Origin: Nonomuraea spiralis
Lineage (GTDB): Bacteria; Actinomycetota; Actinomycetes; Streptosporangiales; Streptosporangiaceae
Length of the DNA stretch: 64,000 nucleotides
Reading direction: 5' to 3'
Assembly: GCF_014648435.1 (NCBI RefSeq)
Contig: NZ_BMRC01000015.1
Span: 1 to 64,000, forward strand
Each line of letters starts with the position of its first letter. Position 1 is the stretch's first letter. A program made the position numbers and the translations under genes. The notes beneath the pieces are model-generated. The model was not told where the DNA came from. It worked only from the letters and a program-made list of their open reading frames with translations, and searched no databases. Of the stretch, positions 1 to 7,914 are shown one piece after another.

Positions 1-98
1 TGGCCACGCGCTATGACAAACGCGCCTACATCTTCCTCGGCACCGTCACCCTGGCCGCCCTGGCTATCTGGCTCCGGACCTGATCTAAGAAACAGCTC
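1..98 (+). mobile_element. 3' end of an IS5-type insertion sequence (transposase C-terminus)
   Basis: Frame 3 reads to a TGA at 81-83 and encodes the last 26 residues of a transposase, including ATRYDKRAYIFLGTVTLAAL. This resembles the C-terminal helix of IS5-group DDE transposases. The element probably ends near base 98, just before a CTAG at 99-102; CTAG is a target used by some IS5-group elements. The rest lies outside the window. The family call rests on a short tail. Confidence 0.6.
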
Positions 99-1099
99 CT
101 AGGCCGGTAGGGCGCATCGGGGATGTACTGCTGCCATTCCGGAGGCGTGAACGGACGAACCGCGATGCGACAGACCTCTCGAAGAAGATGAGGAAGATCA
201 GGTGGCAAGGCAACGTCCCAGATCCGTACGGTCTTGTCGCCGCCGCTGGCCAGGTGCTTGCTGTCGGGGCTGAACGCCACCGAGGCCACCGGGCCGGTGT
301 GGCCGGTGAGGGGGGCGCCGAGCTGACGGCCGGTGTCCGCATCCCAGATCTGCACCGTCTTGTCGCCGGAGTTGGCCAGGCGGGTGCCGTCCGGGCTGAA
401 CGCCATCGAGGGCTCCAAGCTGTCTTGGACTCTCAGGACGCCCCGTGCAGGCTGACTGACCACCGCGTACATGCTTGTGCGGGCGTCGCTGGTGTGGGCG
501 ATCGCCCAGGCCGCCGCTGCCAGGCGCGCCGACGTCACCGGGTCGCCGGGCAAGGATTGGCTGTAGGCGGCCAGCTGGCCGACCAGCGCCTCGGTGCGTT
601 GCTGTTCGGCGTCCTGGGCGATGCGTATGGCGGTTATCGCGGTGATGGTCGCGATAACCAGGAGTCCGGCCAGGACGGAGAACAGGGCCTGCCGGCGGCG
701 CCGGGTGCGGGTGGCGGCCCGGGTGGCGGCGTGCAGGAAGGCGGTGGCGACCTCGGGCAGCTTGAGGTGGCGGCCGGGGTCGGCGTGCCAGCCCGTCGCG
801 GCGTGCTGGGCCGTTTCCAGGCGGGTGGCGCGATATAGGAACGATGCGTCCTGGCCGGTCTGCCCCCATTGGGTGGCGTCCTGGCAGATCTCGCCGTGCA
901 GCCGGCGGTCGGCTTGCTTGTCGGCCAGCCAGGTGCGCAGGCGTGGCCAGGCGGTGAGCAGCACGTCGTGGGCGAGTTCGACCGTGCCGGCCGCTGTCAC
1001 CACCTCAGAACCATGAGACAGCACGGAGGTGCCGGCAATGGGATTTGGAACCGTCCAGTGCTCAACCAGCTCGTCCATGCTGAGCGGGGGACGTTCCAT
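26..1099 (-). pseudogene. Chimeric WD40/nSTAND remnant fused to a Tn3-type transposase start
   Basis: The open frame joins pieces of different origin. Residues 1-17 or so (with DELVEHWTV) resemble the start of Tn3-family transposases. From about residue 38 it follows actinobacterial nSTAND/WD40 proteins: the end of the ATPase region (VELAHDVLLTAWPRLRTWL), one membrane helix at about 139-158, then only two WD repeats (GDKTVQIWD and GDKTVRIWD) before the typical tail EWQQYIPDAPYRP. The P-loop ATPase domain and most beta-propeller blades are missing. The last 15-20 residues read into the IS5-type end. The original protein would have been a STAND signalling NTPase; this copy is probably not functional. 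Confidence 0.6.
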
Positions 1100-1528
1100 A
1101 TCTACAGATCCACCCGCGATACCCCCGCATTACAGACAGTTGCGGCGCGCGTACCGAGTGATCGCCACGTGGGAGTCTCAACGGCGCTGTGCGACGACAA
1201 TGGTCCAGCTCAGGTAGGGCTTGGCGGCTCACCGCACGTTTCTTAACGGCACCCCCATTTGGGTGAGATGCAGGAGGTGAGGCACGGCGCGAAGCAGCCC
1301 GGACGCTTTCTGGGCGAGAGTTTGACGGCCGGGGTTGCGCCTTCGCGTTCGAGCCCCCATCCAATTTTCCGATTTTGCGGTTTTGGAGCGCCCGATTTAA
1401 ACGCTCAAACCTTTCCCGCAGGTTCTCAGGCAGTTCTCCTGGCGCTCAATATTTCAACATGTCATGCGTGACATGCTACTGCCGTGTGTGGCGCGAGGCC
1501 GCACGCCCGATCATCAAAGGGGAAATCG
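1100..1528. other. Gene-free stretch upstream of a secreted-protein gene
   Basis: No frame here shows convincing coding character. It contains an inverted repeat at 1458-1475 and a relatively AT-rich part at 1365-1460, which probably hold the promoter of the gene starting at 1529. Confidence 0.5.
1458..1475. promoter_or_regulatory. Inverted repeat CATGTCA-N4-TGACATG, candidate operator
   Basis: Perfect 7-bp arms around a 4-bp spacer, 53 bases before the TTG start at 1529. Position and symmetry suit a dimeric regulator; no regulator gene adjoins. Confidence 0.4.
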
Positions 1529-2008
1529 TTGAAGCAGATCGTCAAGCGTGGAGCCGCGGTACTCGCCGCATGGGCGGCGGCCGCGGGGGCGCTCGCGCTG
1601 AGCAGCCCGGCATCCGCCGCCACGACTACGACCACCTGCAGTGACAGCGTCCTGATCTCGGGTCTCTCCACCAAGGCCTGCGTGGATCTCACGGGCACTC
1701 AGGCGCGGTTCTACGGCACAGTCGGCGCGCCCGGCATCGCGGAGCCTGGCCCCGGCGGAGTCATCACCCCACAGCGCGCAGAGGTGGAGGTGTCCGGCCA
1801 AGTCGTCGGTGGCCTGTTCCTCGGCTCCCGGCGGCAGTCGGTGAGCATCTGGAACAACACCGTGACCGTTGAGGGCACCACCGCGACCGCCCCTTGCGGA
1901 TCGACGATTCGCGCCGAGGTCAAGCTGTCCCAGGGGCCCGTGGGTCCCGGCGGGCCCAGCTTCTACGGCCCTGCCTCCGTCACGGTGGATGCGCCGATCG
2001 GCTGCTGA
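1529..2008 (+). CDS. Small secreted protein of unknown function
   Basis: A 159-residue product. I chose the TTG at 1529 over the GTG at 1484 because AAAGGGGAA lies just upstream at the right distance and the signal peptide then begins at residue 1. The N-terminus has a basic start (KQIVKRG), a hydrophobic core of about 18 residues and a cleavage site after SSPASA. The mature part is rich in Gly, Thr and Val with four cysteines, suggesting a disulfide-bonded beta-rich extracellular protein. No family is recognised. It stands alone and is followed by a strong hairpin terminator. Confidence 0.7.
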   Translation: MKQIVKRGAAVLAAWAAAAGALALSSPASAATTTTTCSDSVLISGLSTKACVDLTGTQARFYGTVGAPGIAEPGPGGVITPQRAEVEVSGQVVGGLFLGSRRQSVSIWNNTVTVEGTTATAPCGSTIRAEVKLSQGPVGPGGPSFYGPASVTVDAPIGC

Positions 2009-2024
2009 AACAGGTGGATCGACG

Positions 2025-2054
2025 GTGGGCGCGGAACAGCCGTTCCGCGCCCAC
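2025..2054 (+). terminator. Rho-independent-type terminator hairpin
   Basis: A perfect 13-bp stem (GTGGGCGCGGAAC) with a 4-base loop starts 17 bases after the stop at 2008. It has no U-tract, as is common in actinomycetes, and may also serve the convergent gene ending at 2082. Confidence 0.75.
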
Positions 2055-2081
2055 GTGCGCATGCCCGCGGCTCGCGCCGCA

Positions 2082-3656
2082 TCAGAGCGATAAGGGATGC
2101 GCCGCGGTGCCTTGAGGATCAGAGTTCGGCGTGTAAGGTTTCGAGTCCCGTCCACGATGTACAGGCGAGACGCGAACCTTACGCGCCCGCGCCGGATCCC
2201 CCATTGCCGCGCCGCGCGTCCGACAGTTCATCGGAGGCCCAGGTGCCTTTCCAGCCGTCTTGCCGGATGAACAGCCGGCCTGCTCCTCGCCGGAGAACGC
2301 CCCTGTGACACCCGATGAGATATCCGCTTCCGCCGCGGGTACCCCTGGATCGGCGGGGACGCCCGGCCACGGCGCCACCGGCGGGCAACCCGGGACGCCG
2401 AGCGGCGCGACTCCGGGCTCGCGGCCCTCGCGCACCTCCAGCCCCGAGGGAAGCCAGATCAGCTGGGGCCCTTTCGGCCCGGCCGATCCCGACAGCCCGC
2501 TGTTGAACCAGGCATCGCCAACGAAGGTCGCGTCGCTAAACCAGGCGTCGCCAGCGAAGGTCACCTTGCCGAACCAGGCATCGCCGGCGAAGGTCACCTT
2601 GCTGAATAGAGCGTTGTCGCTGAAAGCCGCCCCACGGAACCGGGCGTCGCCGCTGACGGTCGCCCCATTGAACCAGGCGTCGCCAGTGAAGCTCGCCGCG
2701 CTGAACCGGGCATCGCCGCTGACGGTCACCCTACCGAACCGGGCGTCACGGCTGAAGCTTGCTCCGGTGAACCGGGCGCCGCTGGTGAAGGTCGCCTCGA
2801 CGAACCGGGCGTCACCAGTGAAGACCGCCTGGTCAAACCGGGCGTCCCCGGTGAAGGTCGCCCCGGTGAACTCGACCGAGTCCACGCGGCAGGTGCCGAG
2901 ATCAAAGTCGATGAGGACCGCGCCGACAAGGTCAAGCCGGATGCCCGGCCAATGGCGCGGGTTGTGGTCGGGGCGGCGGAAGAGCCACCGGCGGCGTGGG
3001 GCAGGGGAGTCGTCGTAGCGGAGGTGGGCGGTCAGGATGCGCTGAGCCGTCAGGCGGACCTGGCGTTCCTCCTGCGGATCACGGCCGCCACTCGTGCCCG
3101 AGCGGGCCAGGTCGCGGGTGCGGGCGGCGCGCTGCGCGGCGCGGATCTTCTCGCCGCGGTCCTCGCGCGGCGGTGTGTACGGCATGCGCAGATATGAGCA
3201 GATCACGTCCACGATCGTCTGCCGCAGCGCCGGGGTGTCCTGGGCCAGGCGCTCCAGCGCGTACAGGCCACCGAGCCGGACCGGGGCCTGGGCGTTGCCG
3301 AGCTGCTCGACCGCCTTGGTGTAGAGCTCGGTCACGCGACGCTCGGCGGCGTCGTGCGTGGTGTGCGCGGTGGCCAGCTCCTGATGCCGCTGGCGGCGCA
3401 CGGCCAGCAGCAGCGTCACCGAAGCGCCTACCCCGGCCGCGGCGGCCAGTGCGGTACGGGCGGCCTCAATTCGGGCCGACACCCGCTCGGCGAGAGTGGG
3501 CAGCTTGTCCAGGTCCTGCAGCAGCCAGGCGCTGACACCCCAGGCCGCCGCACCGACCAGCAGCGCCGTAGGAAGTGCCCACCACCACATCGAACGAGGC
3601 GGTCGCAGGTCGGGGGGACGCGCAGGTGGCAGAGGTGAGCGTCGGATAAGACCCAT
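2082..3656 (-). CDS. Membrane-anchored pentapeptide-repeat protein
   Basis: A 524-residue protein. Two membrane helices lie near residues 23-47 and 68-88, followed by a helical segment (ERRVTELYTKAVEQLG, VRLGGLYALERLAQDT) typical of actinobacterial pentapeptide-repeat membrane proteins. Roughly residues 255-390 are tandem A(D/N)xxF-type pentapeptides such as GDARFRGAAF and GDAWFGKVTF, which form a right-handed quadrilateral beta-helix. The cargo or partner is unknown. The last 130 residues are Pro/Gly-rich and poorly conserved in character, so the true C-terminus may have been lost to a frameshift after the repeats. Confidence 0.8.
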   Translation of the reverse strand: MGLIRRSPLPPARPPDLRPPRSMWWWALPTALLVGAAAWGVSAWLLQDLDKLPTLAERVSARIEAARTALAAAAGVGASVTLLLAVRRQRHQELATAHTTHDAAERRVTELYTKAVEQLGNAQAPVRLGGLYALERLAQDTPALRQTIVDVICSYLRMPYTPPREDRGEKIRAAQRAARTRDLARSGTSGGRDPQEERQVRLTAQRILTAHLRYDDSPAPRRRWLFRRPDHNPRHWPGIRLDLVGAVLIDFDLGTCRVDSVEFTGATFTGDARFDQAVFTGDARFVEATFTSGARFTGASFSRDARFGRVTVSGDARFSAASFTGDAWFNGATVSGDARFRGAAFSDNALFSKVTFAGDAWFGKVTFAGDAWFSDATFVGDAWFNSGLSGSAGPKGPQLIWLPSGLEVREGREPGVAPLGVPGCPPVAPWPGVPADPGVPAAEADISSGVTGAFSGEEQAGCSSGKTAGKAPGPPMNCRTRGAAMGDPARARKVRVSPVHRGRDSKPYTPNSDPQGTAAHPLSL

Positions 3657-3814
3657 ACACCCGATTCCACCTCCTGCCGCGCAGCATTCCAGGCGAATTG
3701 CTCAACTCGTATAGGCGGCCGGACGCCTCATGCGCGGGCGGATGTGTGGAACCCGAGGACCTGGTGCGGACGGCCCTCCATGGCCGTTCGGCTTGGGGGA
3801 CTCCTGGCGGGCAG

Positions 3815-3850
3815 GTGAGGGCCGGAACGTTGTCGCGTTCCGGCCCTCAC
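3815..3850 (-). terminator. Perfect 15-bp hairpin terminator
   Basis: GTGAGGGCCGGAACG pairs perfectly with its complement across a 6-base loop. It lies 24 bases beyond the 3' end of the minus-strand gene at 3874-4434. The flanking 3657-3873 shows no gene. Confidence 0.75.
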
Positions 3851-3873
3851 GAATTATGCTCAGGAAGAAAGGG

Positions 3874-4434
3874 CTACCCGGTCTTGCGGCGCTGGTCAGG
3901 GGTATGCAGCTCGGCGACCGAGGCGATCGGCTCGCCCTGGGCGCGCTTGTGGCGCATGCGCAGCTGGCGCCAGGCGGTCACCCACACCTGGACATCGGAC
4001 TCGGAGTTCGAGCAGGCCCAGATGAAGGCACGGACCAGTTTCTCCGGCGGGAGCCGGGGTGAGTTCAGCGCCTCGCACAGGCTGCTAGCACCGAAGGCCT
4101 TGCCAGAGCGGCGGACCAGTTCGCGGTAGCTGGGCTCGCCGGCCCAGATCCGATAGTCCTTCATCAGCTCGACGAACTGCATGGGGGTGCGTGCGGTGAG
4201 CGGATCGGGCTTCAGATCGTTGAAGCCCTTCAGGTCGGCGATGGCACCGCCGGGCCGGTCGGCAGGGCCGGGCTTCGGCGGAGGTGTCGGGGTGACGATC
4301 AATTTGGTGGGCTTGGGAGCCAGCACGCCGCCGAGTCCCTGCGGGGGGAGTTCGATGGTGATCTGGGCATTGTCGTTGAGCAGTTCCTGAAGCTGCTGGA
4401 CGGCCTGGATGGCGTTGCTGGACGCGCGTCCCAT
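3874..4434 (-). CDS. HTH-like regulatory domain protein
   Basis: A 186-residue product starting at the ATG whose complement is at 4432-4434; no clear ribosome-binding site, so it may be leaderless. A helical, Pro-rich N-terminal half is followed from about residue 100 by a domain with FVELMKDYRIWAGEPSYREL, LCEALNSPRLPPEKLVRAF and VQVWVTAWRQLRMR. This matches the XRE-like domain that heads many actinobacterial signalling proteins, often fused to NACHT, WD40 or TPR parts. Here it stands alone, so it may be a truncated gene. A serine recombinase remnant faces it from 4486. Confidence 0.6.
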   Translation of the reverse strand: MGRASSNAIQAVQQLQELLNDNAQITIELPPQGLGGVLAPKPTKLIVTPTPPPKPGPADRPGGAIADLKGFNDLKPDPLTARTPMQFVELMKDYRIWAGEPSYRELVRRSGKAFGASSLCEALNSPRLPPEKLVRAFIWACSNSESDVQVWVTAWRQLRMRHKRAQGEPIASVAELHTPDQRRKTG

Positions 4435-4485
4435 CAGGGGTCGAGGGCGTCGTGCTGGCGTTGGATTTTCTCGATCTGCCTGAAG

Positions 4486-4962
4486 GTGTTCGAGGAGAAG
4501 ATCAGCGGCAAGCTCGCCACCGACGACCGGCCCGTCCTGCTGGAGGCGCTGTCCTACATCCGCGCCGGGGACATGCTGACCGTCCAGGAGGTCGACCGTC
4601 TCGGCCGCAACCTCCTGGAAGGGCTCATCGTCCTCAACGACCTGTTCCAGCGCGGCATCGCGGTCAAGGTGCTGGAGGGCATCGCGGCCGGCGAGCACAC
4701 CGAGCGCTCCCTGATCCTCGATCTGGCCCTGGCCCTGTCGGAGGACCGGCGCCGTGACATCGTCCGCAAGACCAAGAACGGCCTGGAGGCGGCCCGCCGC
4801 CGCGGCCGGGTCGGCGGCCGACCCCCGGTGGTCGACGACGACAAACGCGCCGCCATCCTCGCCCGCCGTCAGCGCGGGGAGTCCATCCGCACCATCGCCG
4901 CCGGCGTCAACGTCTCTATCGGCGTCGTCCACAAGACCCTCGCAGGCGCCAAGGAGTCGTAG
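4486..4962 (+). pseudogene. Serine recombinase (resolvase/invertase) lacking its N-terminal catalytic segment
   Basis: The 158 residues from the GTG at 4486 match resolvases from the segment after the first beta-alpha unit: VFEEKISG, VQEVDRLGRNLLEGL (with the conserved active-site arginine region), RKTKNGLEAARRRGRVGGRP, then a C-terminal Hin-type HTH (RRQRGESIRTIAAGV). The first 35 or so residues, including the nucleophilic serine of the YxRVST motif, are absent. In-frame codons upstream (CLK before VFEE) suggest a 5' deletion next to the divergent gene at 4434. It cannot catalyse strand exchange as it stands. Confidence 0.8.
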
Positions 4963-5193
4963 GCCGTCCCGGGGACTGCAGAAATGCCAGCTTGCGTGGG
5001 GGAAGCGGCGTGACAGCACCTAACGATCTGGGCTCTCGGGAGGGCGAATGCCGATACGTCCGGTGTAACGTGCACAGTCAGTCAAGTCAACGGATTGTAA
5101 TCAGTCAACTACTAAACGTATCTTCTGGGTGGTGCTTCACGGACGGCGGCCCCTTCATCTGCCGTCCCACCACCCCCTGATCGGGAGGTAGCC

Positions 5194-5658
5194 ATGCCAA
5201 GCAATCCCATCACCCCCGCCGCCAACACCACGGGCGGCTCGACCTGGCTCCAGACTGACCCGCTCAACTTCAGCCACACCATCAACGGCGCCGACCGCGT
5301 CTACGAGCGGATCTCCGAGGTCCCGGAACTCAAGATCCCCTTCCCCGGCGTATGGGAGGTCTCCTACAACGCCCGCCCCATGCTCGCCGTGACCAGCAGC
5401 GCGAACGCACTGTTCGTCCATACGGCCATCTTCAAGAACGGCGCCGTCATCCCCGGCAGTGAGGCAGTGACCGGCATCCAGAGCCCGGCGCACGGAAGCC
5501 AGAACACCGCCGGACAGACATTCCTGCACACCTTCGCCGCCGGGGACGTCGTCACCCTCCACGGCTTCCGCATCGGGCAGGCCGGCACCGCTGCCGTCGC
5601 CAGCAACTCCGACGGACGCACCGGAGTCATGGCCCACTGGGTGGCCCCCGGCTTCTAA
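5194..5658 (+). CDS. C1q/TNF-like beta-sandwich protein of unknown function
   Basis: A 154-residue protein with a strong GGGAGGTAG ribosome-binding site. No signal peptide, membrane segment or cysteine. The pattern of short beta strands (PELKIPFPGVWEVSYNA, LFVHTAIFKNGAVIPGS, FLHTFAAGDVVTLHGF) with a final hydrophobic strand MAHWV recalls C1q/TNF-like jelly-roll domains found in phage-tail decoration and bacterial surface proteins. This is a fold-level guess. The upstream 4963-5193 is relatively AT-rich with CAGTCAA repeats and probably holds its promoter; a strong terminator follows. Confidence 0.6.
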   Translation: MPSNPITPAANTTGGSTWLQTDPLNFSHTINGADRVYERISEVPELKIPFPGVWEVSYNARPMLAVTSSANALFVHTAIFKNGAVIPGSEAVTGIQSPAHGSQNTAGQTFLHTFAAGDVVTLHGFRIGQAGTAAVASNSDGRTGVMAHWVAPGF

Positions 5659-5670
5659 GGCCGTTCCTGC

Positions 5671-5710
5671 CAGGGCCTCCCTCGTCCGGGACCGGGCAAG
5701 GGAGGCCCTG
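5671..5710 (+). terminator. Perfect 12-bp hairpin terminator
   Basis: CAGGGCCTCCCT and its complement at 5699-5710 flank a 16-base loop, 13 bases after the stop at 5658. Confidence 0.75.
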
Positions 5711-5769
5711 TTGTGACGTGACGCACCGGCTGGGTACTGAACCGTTCCCGACGATTCGATTACTCTCTG

Positions 5770-5798
5770 TTGACTTGCCGTCACGTAGCGCAGATAAC
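5770..5798 (+). promoter_or_regulatory. Candidate sigma-70-type promoter
   Basis: TTGACT (5770-5775), 17 bases, then GATAAC (5793-5798), 45 bases before the ATG at 5844. Spacing and hexamers suit a vegetative actinomycete promoter. Confidence 0.45.
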
Positions 5799-5843
5799 TT
5801 GAGGTAGAGCCTCACACGAGGGCGCCCCCGCAAGGAGCACGCC

Positions 5844-6089
5844 ATGAAAACAGTCACGCGAGCACTCAAGGCCAGCCTCTGCGCCCTAGCCGCCGGAGGA
5901 GCCCTCCTGGCCGCAGCTCCCGCCGCGTCGGCGGAGTCCTGGCACTGGATCTCACGCCACGACACCTGGGTGGGCTGCCACACCATGGCCGTCGTGGACT
6001 TCGGCGGTTGGCCGTCCGAGCGGGTGAAGTGCGAGATCGAAGGCACCTGGAGCCCCTGGCAGACCTACGCCCTCTACGTCTACTACTAA
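5844..6089 (+). CDS. Small secreted Trp/Tyr-rich protein
   Basis: An 81-residue product with an AAGGAG ribosome-binding site. It has a classical signal peptide (basic start, hydrophobic Ala/Leu core, cleavage after PAASA at about residue 30) and a mature domain of about 50 residues with five Trp, several Tyr and two cysteines (GCH and KCE) that could form one disulfide. It has its own promoter-like sequence and terminator. No family recognised; similar in style to the small exported proteins at 8666, 10497 and 1529. Confidence 0.75.
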   Translation: MKTVTRALKASLCALAAGGALLAAAPAASAESWHWISRHDTWVGCHTMAVVDFGGWPSERVKCEIEGTWSPWQTYALYVYY

Positions 6090-6098
6090 CCCTGCCCG

Positions 6099-6123
6099 CG
6101 GCCACGGGCTTGGTCCGTGGCCG
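6099..6123 (+). terminator. Hairpin terminator
   Basis: CGGCCACGG and its complement CCGTGGCCG flank a 7-base loop 9 bases after the stop at 6089. Confidence 0.65.
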
Positions 6124-6749
6124 TGCACAGTCTCCAGGTTTCTGCATCGATGAAAGGCCCCTGGCCCGTATCACTTGGCTCGACGAGCACACAGTGCCTG
6201 ATGCGGCACTAGAACGGCGGGGGCAGAACCCTCCCCGGTCGCCCGCGATGTGCCTGCTATTCGCCCGGCCGCCCTTCGGCGGAGGCCTGACCGCCGAAGA
6301 GCTGGAGAGCCTGGCCGCGGCCGCCCGGCACGCCGTGGTGATGCGCGGCCGCCGCTCTGCCGCCGCCACGGCGCAGCTCGCCCGGGCCGACGACGTCGAC
6401 CAACTCGGCGAGCACCGCTCGAGTACGGCGAGCACAGCCCGCAGATCGCCGAGCGGGACTGGCGCGACGGAGTCACTACTGTTGGTGATCGTGGATCGGG
6501 TGGTGGCACCCGGGGCCGTCCTCGCCTGTGGGGGCCGCGGTTGCGAGCAGGGAGGTGTCGGTGGTGACGGACGTGCAGCAAGGGGATCTGAGGGGGCCCT
6601 GATGCAGCGCTGCGTCAGGGCTACCCGGCGAGCAGGGCGCCGGCCCGTCGTGTGTCCGCTACCGGCAGCCGCCCGTGCGCTGACCCGCCAGGGGGCTGCA
6701 GGCGGTCACGAGCACCCGGGTGGGTGCCCTGACGGCGTTCGCCGCAGGG
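6124..6749. other. Gene-poor stretch of 626 bases, possibly degenerate
   Basis: No frame gives a recognisable protein. A short plus-strand segment near 6270-6400 reads LTAEELESLAAAARHAV with coding-like composition and may be a relic of unknown origin. A near-perfect 24-base palindrome (one mismatched pair) lies at 6597-6620. Confidence 0.4.
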
Positions 6750-7373
6750 TCACTCGCCGCTGCTACGCGGGTTCGGTACGGCGCCGCTCAGCACGGTGCT
6801 GGTGTCACGCAGGTCCTCGGCGAAGGCCAGCACGGCCCCGACGCCGCGGGCGCGGTCCTTGCGCTGCTGCCAGCTCAGCCTGAGGCCGAGCTCCCCAGCG
6901 AACCCCGCGCTGTCCACGAGGTCGCTCAGGAACAGCAGATGCTCGTCGAGCGGGGCCCGCTGGTCATAGACAGCGCGTAAGTGGGCGATGAGCGAGCCGC
7001 GGGCCGACGGATCGGGGTGGTGGCGTTCTCCGGCCAGGAGCCTGCCGGGCTGATGGCGCAGCAGGCCCTGTCCGATCAGTGCGTCGCGGTGCAGAGCGAG
7101 GGCCGCGCGACGGCGATGGCGCAGCCACCCGTGCGGCCCCGAGCCGGATTGCAGCGTGCCCAGCACGTCGTCGGCCCAGCCGAGACCGGTGCGGCGGGTG
7201 TCCAGCAGTTCGATCGTGCCGCTGGCGCAGTAGACGTCGAAGCCGAACAGCTTGGACTTGCGGACGCGCACCCGCAGCCTGCGGCGCAGCGCGAGTTCGC
7301 CGAGCTCGCCGATCCGGTCGCGCGCCTCCATCACCTTCGGAGGCCACGGGCATTTCGCTGAGGAGTTGACCAT
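6750..7373 (-). CDS. GOLPH3/VPS74-like (GPP34) family protein
   Basis: A 207-residue protein with a GGAAGGA ribosome-binding site at proper distance from the ATG at 7373. After a short N-terminus it follows the bacterial GPP34 pattern: RDRIGELGELALRRRLRV, LHRDALIGQGLLRHQPG, SLIAHLRAVYDQRAPLDEH, LLFLSDLVDSAGFAGEL, and the ending RARGVGAVLAF...LRDTSTVL. Eukaryotic members bind phosphoinositides at the Golgi; the role of the many actinobacterial paralogues is unknown. It lies downstream of a small GntR-associated cluster on the same strand. Confidence 0.75.
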   Translation of the reverse strand: MVNSSAKCPWPPKVMEARDRIGELGELALRRRLRVRVRKSKLFGFDVYCASGTIELLDTRRTGLGWADDVLGTLQSGSGPHGWLRHRRRAALALHRDALIGQGLLRHQPGRLLAGERHHPDPSARGSLIAHLRAVYDQRAPLDEHLLFLSDLVDSAGFAGELGLRLSWQQRKDRARGVGAVLAFAEDLRDTSTVLSGAVPNPRSSGE

Positions 7374-7429
7374 CCGCAGTCCTTCCGGGAAGAGGATCCG
7401 GGGGTGGGAGAGTCCGCCCGGCGAAGCAT

Positions 7430-7663
7430 TCAGCGGGGGTAGCGACTGCTACGCGAGGCCAGGGCCGCGATCCGCCTCAGGGTGACGTGCAGAGCGGTGA
7501 TGGCCCCGAAGGGCTTGTCGTAGTCGATCGGCTGCTGGCATCGAGCGCTGGCGACCTCAGCGATGAGGGTCAGGATCTCGCCGTCGGCGTGCACGGCCCG
7601 GATGTCGAAGTTCTCTACCGTGGCCAGCTCAGCGACCATGGTCTCGTCCGCAGGAAAGCCCAT
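7430..7663 (-). CDS. Small hypothetical protein downstream of a GntR regulator
   Basis: 77 residues from the ATG at 7663, preceded by AAGGGATC as ribosome-binding site. Soluble and acidic in the first half (ELATVENFDIRAVHADGEIL), basic at the end. It starts 14 bases after the GntR stop at 7678, so the two are probably cotranscribed. No family recognised. Confidence 0.55.
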   Translation of the reverse strand: MGFPADETMVAELATVENFDIRAVHADGEILTLIAEVASARCQQPIDYDKPFGAITALHVTLRRIAALASRSSRYPR

Positions 7664-7677
7664 CTCGTGTGATCCCT

Positions 7678-7914
7678 TCAGGCCGAGGTCGTTGGCGGCG
7701 TACGCAGGACCGTGAGCCCTGCCTTCGCCCCGCGCCCAGCGCGCCCGATCAGTCCTTCGTCGATCAGGAGGCTCTTGGCGGCTCGGACCACCTCGGTGTT
7801 GCTGTCGTAGTGCTCGATCAGCTCGCGCTCGGTCGGGAAGCGGTGGTGGAGGCGAAGCTCGCCGGAGGTGATCCGGGCCCACAGATCGTCGGCGATCACG
7901 TCCGCGCTCGTCAT
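7678..7914 (-). CDS. GntR-type winged-helix regulator (HTH domain only)
   Basis: From the ATG at 7914 a 78-residue product consists almost entirely of a GntR winged helix: ADVIADDLWARITSGEL, FPTERELIEHYDSNTEVVRA, SLLIDEGLIGRAGRGAKAG. No effector-binding domain follows, as in other short actinobacterial GntR proteins paired with a small downstream gene. The same frame runs back without a stop into the endonuclease V remnant, so a longer fused product is possible in principle. Confidence 0.65.
   Translation of the reverse strand: MTSADVIADDLWARITSGELRLHHRFPTERELIEHYDSNTEVVRAAKSLLIDEGLIGRAGRGAKAGLTVLRTPPTTSA

Noticed and set aside
2500..2880. Regularly repeated units of about 30 bases resembling a CRISPR-like or tandem-repeat array
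   Set aside because: Units are imperfect, without constant spacers, and translate on the minus strand as pentapeptide repeats (A(D/N)xxF); they are coding.
6597..6620. 24-base near-palindrome as a terminator for a nearby gene
   Set aside because: It is about 130 bases beyond the 3' end of the GOLPH3-like gene and about 500 bases from the gene ending at 6089, with one mismatch; no gene ends next to it.
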